Assembly (NCBI GenBank): GCA_045129695.1
Contig: JBGVJZ010000005.1
Location: 1 to 64,000 of the forward strand
Reading direction: 5' to 3'
DNA length: 64,000 bases
From: Eshraghiella sp045129695
GTDB taxonomy: Bacteria; Bacillota; Clostridia; Lachnospirales; Lachnospiraceae
Position 1 is the stretch's first letter. Each line of letters begins with the position of its first letter. Both the position numbers and the translations under genes were made by a program. The notes beneath the pieces are model-generated. The model was given only the letters and a program-made list of their open reading frames with translations, made no database searches and was not told where the DNA came from. Positions 1 to 8,423 of this stretch are shown piece after piece.

Positions 1-2
1 GG

Positions 3-266
3 ATAACAGCTCCGGGAACCAAGACAAGAATAGATTTTAAGACACTTTCGTGCTCATTGGAGACAAAGATAGCAATCCAGGCATTTTTTACTAATGCGGA
101 AGAAGACACATTGCAGCGTAAAATCCAGCTTGAATACTGGAATGATGAAGATAATTGTTATAAGACAAGTTACTTCTACCGGGATGATATAACGTTTAAT
201 ACAAAAAAAGCAACAGATACCAACATAGAATATGAGGGATTTGATATAACTCTTGTAGAGTATTAG
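3..266 (+). CDS. Prophage protein, C-terminal part (5' end outside window)
   Basis: The frame is open from the first bases of the window, so the gene begins upstream; the TTG at 57 is just an internal codon. The visible 87 residues are rich in charged and aromatic residues and end FDITLVEY. No domain is recognised with certainty; short proteins of this kind often sit between the tape-measure/distal tail genes and the tail-endopeptidase gene in Lachnospiraceae phages. Its stop codon overlaps the AGGAGG ribosome site of the next tail gene, so the two are translationally close. A structural tail role is inferred from position only. Confidence 0.6.
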   Translation: MTAPGTKTRIDFKTLSCSLETKIAIQAFFTNAEEDTLQRKIQLEYWNDEDNCYKTSYFYRDDITFNTKKATDTNIEYEGFDITLVEY

Positions 267-271
267 GAGGG

Positions 272-3106
272 ATTAATAGGGCATTAATTGATGAGATTAG
301 AAAGGGAACACCGAGACAGACCATTATAAAATTTCCAGATGGAGGGCATGAGGATATTGTCAGAGGGATTCATTCGGGAAGTATGTCGCTGGAAAAGTCA
401 TTATGTGACGATTCCGAAACAGTTGTTATCGAAGGCTGTATAGCTTCAATCTTTAAAGCAACCATTGAAGGTGTTGAAGATTTGTCAGGTATAAGGATTA
501 AGGCAATTCAGCGCATAGGAGAATATGAATTATCATTATTCACGGGAACAATAGACGAATGTCCGTTACAGTCTGACAGAAAAAGTCGTACTATAACGGC
601 ATACGATGATTTTTACAGTTATTCTGACATTAATGTAGCAGAATGGTATAATTCATTGAATTATCCGGTTAATATTGCGGATTTCCTTAAATCGTTACTT
701 AACTATGTTGGAATACCATATTCAGATACTTTGGATATAAGGCAGTCTTTTGAAGTTAATAAAACAATGGATACCGCCGCAATGGCTTTTTCTACTGTTA
801 TTAAATCTGTATGTCAGGTTATAGGCGGATTTGGTGTTATAAATCCGGATGGAGAGTTTGACATTGTATATATGTCCAACGAAGTATATGGGCAGGCATT
901 AAATGCCATGAGCGGCTTCGAACTTGAATCTTATAATGTTAAGGCTATTGATAAAGTAGTGGTTCGTTCAGAGGAAACAGATATTGGCGGAACTTGTGGA
1001 GAAGGCTCTAATGCATATATCATTCAGGGGAATTTCCTGTGTTTTGGAATGGATGCAGATAGTATTGCTTCTGTGGCAGCAGAATTATATAAGAATGTTG
1101 CCGGATTTACATGGCGGCCATGCTTGTTCGAACTGGGGGTCGGCAATCCGTTAATTGGTTGTGACGGAATGAGATACAGAGTTGTAACATCTCAGGGTGA
1201 TGAGTTTGAAACTTATATATTTAACTCGTACATAAGCGGAGTACAGTTGTTTAATCAGGAACTGGAATCCTTTGGCAGCGAGACAAGAAAAGAAGTTGTG
1301 GCAGATGATTATACAGAAGCTCTCATCACCGCATATAAAGTAATGAAAATCAAAGCAACAGTAGATGGCTTTGACTTACAGATTGAAAGTAAGGTGGATG
1401 ACAATGAGATTATAACTAGAATTAACGCCTCCGCCGAAAAAATCCTTATATCATCAACAAAGATTGATATCGCCGGATTGGTCCAATTTATTAATGGTGA
1501 CGAAAGTGATGTAACGGAGATTGATGGCGGCCGTCTGAAAAACAAATCCATAAGTACAGATAAACTGTCAGTTGAGAATCTGGATGCCATATGTGCGAAT
1601 ATAGGTGGATTTACGATGAGGGACGGTAAAATAGTCTTTTTAGAAAACTCGTCTTATAAGGACTTAAATACCGAAGAAGAGAAAATGTCATATTGGTATT
1701 CCTTTGGGTTAAATCCAAATAGTTATACAGAAAACGAAAAAGTTATGTGGTTTGGGGCACATCCCCAAATAGTTGGTACAGGAATGGACGAGAAAGGATA
1801 CTATACAGAAGATGCTTTGGTATATCCATTTTATATTACCGCAGATGGAAAGATTATCTCCAATGGAGAAGAAAATGAAATAATATGGGGAAGCGGTAAA
1901 TCGTATCAAGTAAGCCAATTGCCCGGTACAACTAACCTAAATTGGAACGTGCAATCCAGTGTGCAATATGGTCAAGAATCTCTGCAAATAGCATCGGGTT
2001 ATATATTGTTTAATGATATTACACGTATTAATTCCAGTGGTATTAAATGTAACGATGTTAATGTATTAGATTTTACAAATGTTGGAATCTACAGCCCGGA
2101 GATTAATGCGGAAATAATCAAAGCAAAGGAAAGTGTTATAACAACAAAATTATGGTGTGAAAAAGTTGATGCTAGCATCCTGTCAATTTTGGACGAGGCA
2201 TCTATAGGAGGAAACCTTACTGTAAGCGGTGATATATCTGTACCAATTACAGCAAAATCATATGGTAATGATAGTTTCACTGTTCCGGTTTCGGGAGCCT
2301 GGCAAACTTTATCAGCGGCCTTAACCACTGAATTATCAAAAGCTAAAACCTTTTTAGGTTCTTATTATGGTATAGCTGGTAGCGACACTAGTGCAAGCTG
2401 GAGCAATATAATAAGTGTACGCCACAGAAGTGGAATGAACGATGGTAATATATATGGAATGTATTTACGCTCCCACTTAACTGCAAACTCTTCGAACTTG
2501 GTGTGGAACAGACAGAGTGGCAATGGTTGGCAAGGTGAGAGGACTATACTTGACAGCAGCAATTATTCCGGTTATGCTCAGTCGAAAATTACCGGTGTAG
2601 CAACATCAGTTGTATCAAGTAACCTTACAGCAAGTAGGGCTTTGTATTCAGATGCGAGTGGAAAAATTGCTGCTTCGTCAAACGTTACATCCACAGAATT
2701 AAGTTATCTTGATGGTGTAACAAGTGCAATTCAAACACAATTAAATGGTAAACAAGCATCTATAATCGGTGCAGCTAATGCAAGTAATGGATACGTGAGG
2801 ATACCAGGGCTGCAAATACAAGTAGCTTGGAAACGTGTAAGTTGGTCGGGAGCTATAGCCACAGCGTGGGGCAATGGCTACGAAAGTGCATCAGCAATAT
2901 CTCTTGGAAATTGGGCTGCTAGTTTTGCAACAGCACCGGCTGTTACGTACGCTGTAAATAGTTCAACAAGTACAGATGTGGGAATAACCGGATATGCAAC
3001 ACCAAGTACAACTAGTGCAGGCAGTGTATATTTGCAGCGCAATACATCATTATCAACAAGTAGGACATATACAATACATGTACTTGCAATAGGGACATAT
3101 TCGTAA
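272..3106 (+). CDS. Phage tail protein / tail fibre (large)
   Basis: Large virion protein. The N-terminal part (reading INRALIDEIRKGTPRQ, then a SLEKSLCDD segment) resembles the start of siphovirus tail-associated proteins that bind the distal tail. The C-terminal third is Ser/Thr/Gly/Asn-rich and carries a STELSYLDGVTSAIQTQLNG-type segment found in many phage tail fibres and receptor-binding proteins. The first ATG in frame is at 383, but good-looking coding sequence continues 37 codons upstream to ATT 272, just after AGGAGG (265-270). There is no ATG/GTG/TTG in that stretch, so the start is unresolved: ATT 272, ATG 383 or a lost start codon. From ATT the protein would be 944 aa. Confidence 0.8.
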   Translation: MNRALIDEIRKGTPRQTIIKFPDGGHEDIVRGIHSGSMSLEKSLCDDSETVVIEGCIASIFKATIEGVEDLSGIRIKAIQRIGEYELSLFTGTIDECPLQSDRKSRTITAYDDFYSYSDINVAEWYNSLNYPVNIADFLKSLLNYVGIPYSDTLDIRQSFEVNKTMDTAAMAFSTVIKSVCQVIGGFGVINPDGEFDIVYMSNEVYGQALNAMSGFELESYNVKAIDKVVVRSEETDIGGTCGEGSNAYIIQGNFLCFGMDADSIASVAAELYKNVAGFTWRPCLFELGVGNPLIGCDGMRYRVVTSQGDEFETYIFNSYISGVQLFNQELESFGSETRKEVVADDYTEALITAYKVMKIKATVDGFDLQIESKVDDNEIITRINASAEKILISSTKIDIAGLVQFINGDESDVTEIDGGRLKNKSISTDKLSVENLDAICANIGGFTMRDGKIVFLENSSYKDLNTEEEKMSYWYSFGLNPNSYTENEKVMWFGAHPQIVGTGMDEKGYYTEDALVYPFYITADGKIISNGEENEIIWGSGKSYQVSQLPGTTNLNWNVQSSVQYGQESLQIASGYILFNDITRINSSGIKCNDVNVLDFTNVGIYSPEINAEIIKAKESVITTKLWCEKVDASILSILDEASIGGNLTVSGDISVPITAKSYGNDSFTVPVSGAWQTLSAALTTELSKAKTFLGSYYGIAGSDTSASWSNIISVRHRSGMNDGNIYGMYLRSHLTANSSNLVWNRQSGNGWQGERTILDSSNYSGYAQSKITGVATSVVSSNLTASRALYSDASGKIAASSNVTSTELSYLDGVTSAIQTQLNGKQASIIGAANASNGYVRIPGLQIQVAWKRVSWSGAIATAWGNGYESASAISLGNWAASFATAPAVTYAVNSSTSTDVGITGYATPSTTSAGSVYLQRNTSLSTSRTYTIHVLAIGTYS

Positions 3107-3126
3107 ATGAAAAGGAGAAAATTATC

Positions 3127-3489
3127 GTGAAAAATATTGAAATGTTTAATATCTATACAAAATTAATGAGATTTGGGGCCTGTACAACTGCGTATCCAAT
3201 AGTGGTTAGTGCAGCAAAAACGAAGAATTTGAGAATTCTTAGGCCTTATGTCGAAGATTTCTTGAAACTTCGAAATGAAATTATCGACAAATATAATGAA
3301 AAACTGTCTCTGGATACAGAAAACAGAGAAACCGAAATGGAAAAAATATGCGAAAAGGAAATAATAGAACTTGGGAATGTTGAATTCCCTGAAGTTGAAC
3401 AATTGTTAAGCAGGATTGATTTAACCGTACTTCCACAGGATATACCACCTAGTGAGTATAGCCTGTTAGAGGATATTATTAATTTATAG
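3127..3489 (+). CDS. Small prophage protein, possibly DUF1617-like
   Basis: A 120-residue protein between the tail fibre and the endolysin, starting with GTG behind an AAAGGAG site. It opens with a hydrophobic/aromatic stretch and continues as a charged helical segment rich in Lys and Glu (about residues 35-85). The layout, a short N-terminal helix then a long E/K-rich helix ending in acidic residues, recalls the DUF1617 family of small phage proteins, but this is from memory and weak. It shows no transmembrane segment or enzymatic motif. A structural or chaperone role in the tail module is likely from position. Confidence 0.7.
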   Translation: MKNIEMFNIYTKLMRFGACTTAYPIVVSAAKTKNLRILRPYVEDFLKLRNEIIDKYNEKLSLDTENRETEMEKICEKEIIELGNVEFPEVEQLLSRIDLTVLPQDIPPSEYSLLEDIINL

Positions 3490-3501
3490 GAGGAACTTAA
3501 A

Positions 3502-4245
3502 ATGAGCAGAGTATTAAAAACAGGAGAAAACAAAATCACCAACTCTTATGAGAAACATAAGGGATGGAGCAAAGGAGTGGACGTAGTTAAGTCAATAGGT
3601 CATATTGATGATATCATAGCTCATACAACTGGTAAAGTAATCAAGGTAATAGATTACATGACAGGCACCAACAAGCAGCCCGATAAAGAAGCAATGGGCT
3701 ATGGAAACTATGTCATGATATTACATGATGATAAGTACCAGGGTAAGTATGTTGTAACTCTGTATGCTCATCTTGCAAGCGTTGATGCAAATATTGAAGA
3801 GGGTATGCGTCTTGCAACAGGACAGCTGCTCGGCGGTATGGGCAACACAGGCAACAGTTACGGTGCACACCTGCATTTCGAAGTTAGATTGTATCACGAA
3901 CTGCCACAGGCTGAATCTTTGCATGATACAAGCAAATTTGTGTGGATTGACCCAACACCATATCTTGATGCGGACTTACCAAAGGACGAAGTTGCACCGG
4001 TGCAACTCGAAAGAGTGCAGATTGGAGCTTTCGGAGTCTTTGAAAACGCGGTAAGACGTGCTAAGGAAGTAATTAACAAAGGATATAAGGCCATCATCAA
4101 GAAATACAATGACATATATCGTGTGCAGGTAGGTGCTTATGCAAGCCACATCAATGCTGTTAACATGCGTGATAAGATGCAGTCGTTGGGCTACGAAGAT
4201 GCCTATATCACCACAGAAGGCGGAGCAGACATGGCATTTAAATAA
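3502..4245 (+). CDS. Phage endolysin: M23 metallopeptidase with SPOR domain
   Basis: Peptidoglycan endopeptidase expected to lyse the host at the end of the phage cycle. Residues about 15-155 form an M23 (lysostaphin-type) domain: a G-V-D near residue 25, a YAHL segment, a GNTGNSYGAHLHFE block and the zinc-binding H123-x-H125 pair. The usual first ligand motif H-x-G-x-D is altered here (HKGWSKGVD), so the histidine sits eight residues before the aspartate. The C-terminal ~75 residues look like a SPOR domain (VQIGAFG..., YRVQVGAYAS...), which binds denuded glycan. There is no signal peptide, which fits holin-dependent release. ATG follows TAGGAGGAACTTAAA. It lies directly before the holin. Confidence 0.9.
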   Translation: MSRVLKTGENKITNSYEKHKGWSKGVDVVKSIGHIDDIIAHTTGKVIKVIDYMTGTNKQPDKEAMGYGNYVMILHDDKYQGKYVVTLYAHLASVDANIEEGMRLATGQLLGGMGNTGNSYGAHLHFEVRLYHELPQAESLHDTSKFVWIDPTPYLDADLPKDEVAPVQLERVQIGAFGVFENAVRRAKEVINKGYKAIIKKYNDIYRVQVGAYASHINAVNMRDKMQSLGYEDAYITTEGGADMAFK

Positions 4246-4300
4246 AAATGATGTTTCCGGTATATACCGGATTAATCATAAATATTTTATAAGGAGGAAA

Positions 4301-4750
4301 TTTACAAGGAAAGTATTTGATGTAATTTGTGCGGCAGCAGGAGCAGTTGGCGGAGCTGTAGCAGCTGCATTCGGAGGTTGGAGCCATTCTCTTACAACAT
4401 TACTAATTGCAATGGCAGCAGACTATATAACAGGTCTTATCGTGGCGGGAGTATTTAAAAAATCTCCTAAGACAGAAACGGGAGCCTTAGAGAGCAAAGC
4501 CGGATGGAAAGGCTTGTTTAGGAAAGGCGGAACTCTGTTAGTAGTGCTCATAGCCTGCAGGTTAGACATGGAATTAGGGATAAATTATATAAGGGATGCG
4601 GTGATTATAGCATTCATTATTAATGAGGTTGTATCTTTGACTGAGAATGTTGGACTTATGGGAGTACCAATACCTGAGCCGATATTAAATGCTATTGATA
4701 TTCTGAAAAAGAAATCTATTATTAATAAGGTAGATAATACTGATAAGTAA
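4301..4750 (+). CDS. Phage holin (holin 4 / toxin-secretion-lysis family)
   Basis: Small membrane protein (about 149 aa) with three or four hydrophobic segments: an Ala/Gly-rich first helix (VICAAAGAVGGAVAAAF), a segment with MAADYITGLI, and a later LLVVLIACRLDM segment. The A-D-Y-I-T-G-L motif and the end with VPIPEPILNAI are typical of Bacteriophage_holin_4 proteins. It would form the pore that releases the endolysin encoded just upstream. AAGGAGG lies at 4291-4297, but no ATG, GTG or TTG follows in frame; the only upstream in-frame ATG (4133) lies deep inside the lysin gene with no ribosome site. The start given is therefore a guess. Confidence 0.82.
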   Translation, partial: FTRKVFDVICAAAGAVGGAVAAAFGGWSHSLTTLLIAMAADYITGLIVAGVFKKSPKTETGALESKAGWKGLFRKGGTLLVVLIACRLDMELGINYIRDAVIIAFIINEVVSLTENVGLMGVPIPEPILNAIDILKKKSIINKVDNTDK

Positions 4751-4752
4751 AA

Positions 4753-4866
4753 CTATACCTTACAACAATACAGTCCGCCGTACTGACTTATGATGATCTG
4801 CGCCGCTTTAGGATCGGCTCTTTTGATGTTTACAGGGTATTGTAATTTTTTTTCATAAACCCACAT
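4753..4866 (-). pseudogene. cotJC: cotJC, 5' fragment truncated at the prophage junction
   Basis: Reading minus from ATG 4866 (overlapping the cotJB stop as TAATG) gives MWVYEKKLQYPVNIK, the conserved N-terminus of the manganese-catalase-like coat protein CotJC. It continues to ISQYGG at codon 31, then diverges to LYCCKV and stops at 4753, only 3 bases from the holin gene. Full CotJC is around 190 aa, so more than 80% is missing here. The rest is presumably at the other, unseen, end of the prophage. This is direct evidence that the phage integrated inside cotJC. Confidence 0.88.
4771..4785. other. Probable prophage attachment core inside cotJC
   Basis: The point where cotJC identity ends (Q-Y-G-G codons) coincides with CAGTCCGCCGTACTG, an imperfect dyad in which six of seven base pairs are symmetrical around 4778. 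Such a dyad around a central crossover is typical of serine-integrase att sites. The exact core cannot be fixed without the other end of the prophage. Confidence 0.5.
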
Positions 4867-5129
4867 TATTCACAACCTCCTTCCCATGGCCAGTTATCAG
4901 ATACCCAGGTCCAGTAATTTTCGGAATTAACCTGCTTAAAGGTGAGCGGACCAAAGAGACGGGCATATTCTGCAGTACTTTGCTCACTTTTCTTTTTTAA
5001 CTGATGGAAGATTTCGAGAGAGTCCGAATCTTCCGGGTGGGTGTCAAGATAGAGTGCAAGGTCATATAATGCAAAATCGTATTCCATTATTTGTCTTAAA
5101 AGTGATTGTCTGGATTTGTTCTGATTCAT
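4866..5129 (-). CDS. cotJB: Spore coat protein CotJB
   Basis: An 87-residue protein matching CotJB in length and pattern: an N-terminal Arg/Gln-rich helix (LLRQIMEYDFALYDLALYLD), a T-H-P-E-D turn, a second helix, then Y-x-x-x-F-G-P-L and an end with WPWEGGC. In Bacillus CotJB is part of a sigma-E-dependent three-gene coat operon with CotJA and CotJC. The start codon overlaps the cotJA stop by 4 nt and its stop overlaps the cotJC start. It is intact, although the operon's last gene is cut by the prophage. Confidence 0.93.
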   Translation of the reverse strand: MNQNKSRQSLLRQIMEYDFALYDLALYLDTHPEDSDSLEIFHQLKKKSEQSTAEYARLFGPLTFKQVNSENYWTWVSDNWPWEGGCE

Positions 5130-5350
5130 CTATTGCAGCCTCCTTTGCCCAAATAAGGTTTGTCGAGGTCGGGGTAAATTGTTCCCTGCATAAATGCAGT
5201 GCTTAAATCGTAGGTTTTGCTGTTATACGGCTGATTAATAACAAAAGCCACAGCAAGTGAAGAAATCGGTGCCTGTTCAGATATTCCCGGAGAAAGATTA
5301 ACAGGCTCTGTTTTCATTGCACAGGATCGCTGGTTATTATAGCAAGGCAT
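5126..5350 (-). CDS. cotJA: Spore coat-associated protein CotJA
   Basis: A 74-residue protein containing LAVAFVINQPYNSKTYDLS followed by GTIYPDLDKPYLGKG; the G-T-I-[FY]-P-x-L-D-x-P-[FY] block is the CotJA hallmark. It is the first gene of the minus-strand cotJ operon, with GAAAGGATT as ribosome site. In Bacillus CotJA is needed for CotJC assembly in the inner coat. No convincing sigma-E promoter could be picked out in the AT-rich 200 bp upstream, although one is expected. Confidence 0.92.
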   Translation of the reverse strand: MPCYNNQRSCAMKTEPVNLSPGISEQAPISSLAVAFVINQPYNSKTYDLSTAFMQGTIYPDLDKPYLGKGGCNR

Positions 5351-5489
5351 AATTCTAATCCTTTCTGAATATATTTTTATATTTTATATTATGCAGAAGA
5401 TTTAAGATTGCCCACTATATATAATCTTAAATAAACACAATATATTGTGGCTAAAAAGTTAAAAAAGAGCTTATTCTAACAAATTGTGG

Positions 5490-5518
5490 TTGATTTATAT
5501 TATATATGAATATATAAT
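5490..5518 (+). promoter_or_regulatory. Sigma-A promoter of the diguanylate cyclase gene
   Basis: TTGATT, a 17-base spacer, then TATAAT (5513-5518), about 33 bases before the start codon. Confidence 0.6.
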
Positions 5519-5551
5519 TAACGTAATCGGATTATTATGTGGAGGAATAAT

Positions 5552-6703
5552 ATGAATAGGGGAATTAATGAGTCCCACACAATTAAGCAGGAAGTTGCTG
5601 AAGCACTCAACCATAATAATGGTGTAAGAGCTTTTATTTCAGCAATACTGCTTGCAGTTATATCCGGAATTTTTATCTGTGTGGTTAACATTTGTAAAAT
5701 TTATTCTTCAGAATCTACAGGACTTACAATATTTCTTGGTATTAGTGCAGGAATTTTTGGAATACTTGCTGTTACAGGCTTTCTGTTAGTCAGAAACAAA
5801 GAAAAAGACAAAATAATAATCTATTACAGAAGCATTTACATTCTGGCAGGACTATTGCTTTTGATATGCTCGGGTATGGATATATCAATAAGCGGAAGTA
5901 TGCTTTTATTATTTATCAGTGGAATTTTTATGAGTCTTGTACCTGTATTATCGGGGCATGAGCGGAGAATATATCTGATAGGTTATGCTGTTGGAATAAT
6001 TATAACGGTCATTATTTCAAGGACAGAAGGAAGAGCTGTTGCGGAAGGAATAATTATTGCTGCAGGTATGTTTCTGGTGGGTAATATTTTTCAGGAAAAT
6101 GCCATCAGCTATGAGCGTATGAGCTATAAGCTTAAGGCAAAAACAATTTCTTCGGAAAGTGACCCTTTGACCGGACTTAATAACAGGAGAGGACTGAGTC
6201 ACAAGGCCTCGGTGCTGTGGCCATACTGTATGGAAAACAGTATGGAAATCGGTCTTATTGAGATTGATGTTGATTTCTTTAAAAAATATAATGACAGATT
6301 CGGACATCCGGCAGGAGATAAGTGCCTCAAAATGATTGCTGATGCAATTAAGAAGGCTACATACAGCAGCAGAAGTATTACTGCAAGAACCGGTGGCGAG
6401 GAGTTTGTGGTATTTGTGCAGGGACTTAATGAGGAAGAACTTGTTAATCTGGCATTGGATATTCGTACTACAGTGGATGAACTTAAAATTGCACATGCAT
6501 ATGCAGGAGTATCGCAGTATGTAACTGTAAGTATGGGAGTCTCTATTATAACACCGGATATGGATAGTTCATTTCAGGATTTGTATGAAGCGGCGGATAA
6601 AGCATTATATTCTGCCAAGAGTAACGGAAGACATTGCATAGTATGTGGTGACAGAATGTACGGAAGAATGAGAAAGGGGCTTGCTTCCGTAATAAGCTCA
6701 TAG
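5552..6703 (+). CDS. Membrane diguanylate cyclase (GGDEF)
   Basis: Makes cyclic di-GMP from two GTP. The N-terminal half (residues about 30-190) has six or so hydrophobic segments forming a membrane sensor with no recognisable ligand domain. A GGDEF domain follows from the SDPLTGLNNRRG block to the end, with active-site GGEEF at about residues 281-285. The I-site RxxD normally five residues before it is absent (RSITART), so product inhibition through that site is not expected. The start at 5552 was chosen over ATG 5537 because TGGAGG lies between them with correct spacing. It is monocistronic and followed by a hairpin terminator. A possible c-di-GMP receptor (PilZ) is at 23.4 kb. Confidence 0.93.
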   Translation: MNRGINESHTIKQEVAEALNHNNGVRAFISAILLAVISGIFICVVNICKIYSSESTGLTIFLGISAGIFGILAVTGFLLVRNKEKDKIIIYYRSIYILAGLLLLICSGMDISISGSMLLLFISGIFMSLVPVLSGHERRIYLIGYAVGIIITVIISRTEGRAVAEGIIIAAGMFLVGNIFQENAISYERMSYKLKAKTISSESDPLTGLNNRRGLSHKASVLWPYCMENSMEIGLIEIDVDFFKKYNDRFGHPAGDKCLKMIADAIKKATYSSRSITARTGGEEFVVFVQGLNEEELVNLALDIRTTVDELKIAHAYAGVSQYVTVSMGVSIITPDMDSSFQDLYEAADKALYSAKSNGRHCIVCGDRMYGRMRKGLASVISS

Positions 6704-6722
6704 ATGATATTGTAACCGGAGG

Positions 6723-6760
6723 TACACTTTTTTCAAATAAAGAAGAAGGTGTATCTTTTT
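6723..6760 (+). terminator. Terminator of the diguanylate cyclase gene
   Basis: Arms TACACTTTTTTC (6723-6734) and GAAGAAGGTGTA (6742-6753) pair over 12 bp with two G-U pairs, followed by TCTTTTT. Confidence 0.6.
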
Positions 6761-6790
6761 ATGTGAAACTTTCGGAATAAAAAAGAAACA

Positions 6791-6977
6791 GATGCCTTGG
6801 AGGCACCTGCATCTATAAGGATATATGTGGGTTAACATCAGAGTAAAAAACTCTGAATAAGAGGGGGTATGTTTATAAGAACACCAAGTTCTTACGGGTT
6901 TTATTGTAAAACTGAGACAGATAAAAATCAATAATTTGTGTTCGACAATAAATGTAAGATATTCGCCATTTGTCGAA
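6791..6977 (+). promoter_or_regulatory. Hairpin-rich 5' leader of a MATE exporter gene
   Basis: Five local stem-loops lie in the 290-base gap before the MATE gene: 6791-6813 (GATGC/GCATC), 6838-6856 (TCAGAG/CTCTGA), 6877-6893 (AAGAAC/GTTCTT, loop ACCAA), 6898-6912 (GTTTTA/TAAAAC) and 6941-6977 (TTCGACA/TGTCGAA, extended by AAATG/CATTT), ending just before AGGAGG at 6988. No ORF fits the region. The pattern suggests a cis-acting RNA controlling exporter expression; I do not recognise a known riboswitch class. Confidence 0.4.
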
Positions 6978-6998
6978 TGGTTAATCAGGAGGAAACCT

Positions 6999-8345
6999 AT
7001 GGAACAGAATCTCAAAGAAAATAAATATATATATATGACTACGGCACCTGTTAAAAAGCTTGTATTAAGTATGGCGGTACCATCTATTATCAGTATGCTT
7101 GTTACGGCGCTTTATAATATGGCAGATACACTTTTTGTAGGACAGATAAGTACCCAGGCAACAGGTGCTATCGGCGTTGTATTTTCTTACATGGCATTTA
7201 TACAGGCGGTGTCTTTTTTCTTCGGGCATGGTTGTGGTAACTTTATTTCACGCTCGCTTGGCGCAAAAAAGGTAAAGGAAGCTGAGACAATGGCAGCAAC
7301 AGGATTTTTCAGTGCACTTATTACAGGTGTTGTAGTGGGAGTGCTTGGAATGGTATTTATGGAGCCGCTGCTTATTTTTCTGGGAGCAACAGATACGATA
7401 TTTCCTGATGCAATTGCGTACATAAAGTATATTCTTATCGCAACTCCTTTTATAATGGGGTCATTTGTTTTAAATAATATAATGAGATTACAGGGGAACG
7501 CCAATAAGGCAGTTATCGGAATTGCGTCAGGTGCAGTTTTGAATGTTGTACTTGATCCGATTCTTATATTTGGTGCAGGGCTTGAAACTGCCGGAGCAGG
7601 AATTGCTACAGCAATTTCACAGAGTGTAAGTTTTTTTCTACTGTTATTTCTGTGCGGAAGAGGCGACGGAATAAAAGTCAGATGGAAGAACTTTCAAATT
7701 AAATGGAGAAATTATGTGGAAATATTTGCAGGCGGAATTCCATCACTTGCAAGACAGGGATTAGGAAGTATTTCAACAATATGCCTTAACAATGTTGCAG
7801 GAGCATATGGTGATTCTGCAATAGCCGCATTTTCTGTTGTAAGCAGAATAAGCATTATTTTCAGTTCTGCGCTTATTGGATTTGGGCAGGGATTCCAGCC
7901 GGTATGTGGATTTAATTATGGTGCCATGAAATATGACAGGGTCAGGGAGGCATTCTGGTTCTGTGTAAAGGTGGCAACAATTGCAATGTCGATTGCAGGT
8001 ATTCTCATATTTATATTCAGTGAGCCGATAGTATGTCTTTTCAGAGATGATGATGCACAATTGCTTGAAATAGCTGCAAAAGCTCTACGATTTCAATGTC
8101 TGTCAATGCCATTAATGGGATTTATTGTATTAAGCAATATGTGTCTTCAGAATACCAGAAAAACTCTGCGTGCAACGATTACGGCAATGGCGAGACAGGG
8201 ACTTATGCTTATTCCCTCACTGTTTATACTTAATCATTTTTGGGGAATCCTTGGTATGCAGATGTCACAATGTGTATCGGATATATTATCATTTGCGTTG
8301 GCAATCCCTTTGATGATAACGGCACTTAAAGAAATGAAATTATAA
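6999..8345 (+). CDS. MATE family multidrug/cation exporter
   Basis: A 448-residue, 12-helix MATE transporter that would export drugs or metabolites in exchange for Na+ or H+. Diagnostic parts are the N-terminal KKLVLSMAVPSIISMLVTAL..NMADTLFVGQ block, the GCGNFISRSLGAKK loop, and GFGQGFQPVCGFNYGA at the start of the second half. ATG 6999 follows CAGGAGGAAACCT; the longer reading from 6936 overlaps the leader and was rejected. It is preceded by a structured leader, suggesting RNA-level control. A second MATE gene, only distantly similar, lies at 15.0 kb. Substrate unknown. Confidence 0.92.
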   Translation: MEQNLKENKYIYMTTAPVKKLVLSMAVPSIISMLVTALYNMADTLFVGQISTQATGAIGVVFSYMAFIQAVSFFFGHGCGNFISRSLGAKKVKEAETMAATGFFSALITGVVVGVLGMVFMEPLLIFLGATDTIFPDAIAYIKYILIATPFIMGSFVLNNIMRLQGNANKAVIGIASGAVLNVVLDPILIFGAGLETAGAGIATAISQSVSFFLLLFLCGRGDGIKVRWKNFQIKWRNYVEIFAGGIPSLARQGLGSISTICLNNVAGAYGDSAIAAFSVVSRISIIFSSALIGFGQGFQPVCGFNYGAMKYDRVREAFWFCVKVATIAMSIAGILIFIFSEPIVCLFRDDDAQLLEIAAKALRFQCLSMPLMGFIVLSNMCLQNTRKTLRATITAMARQGLMLIPSLFILNHFWGILGMQMSQCVSDILSFALAIPLMITALKEMKL

Positions 8346-8348
8346 TTG

Positions 8349-8378
8349 TTGTGCTTTAATCATAGATTGTGATATAAT
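8349..8378 (+). promoter_or_regulatory. Promoter of the acyltransferase gene
   Basis: TTGTGC, 18-base spacer, TATAAT at 8373-8378, starting 4 bases after the MATE stop codon. Confidence 0.5.
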
Positions 8379-8423
8379 AATTTCCTGTTGAGAATAAAAT
8401 ATTAATAATAAGGAGAATTACCA

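Noticed and set aside
5351..5430. Sigma-E promoter for the cotJ operon
   Set aside because: CATAATAT is a fair -10 match but no acceptable -35 lies at the right distance.
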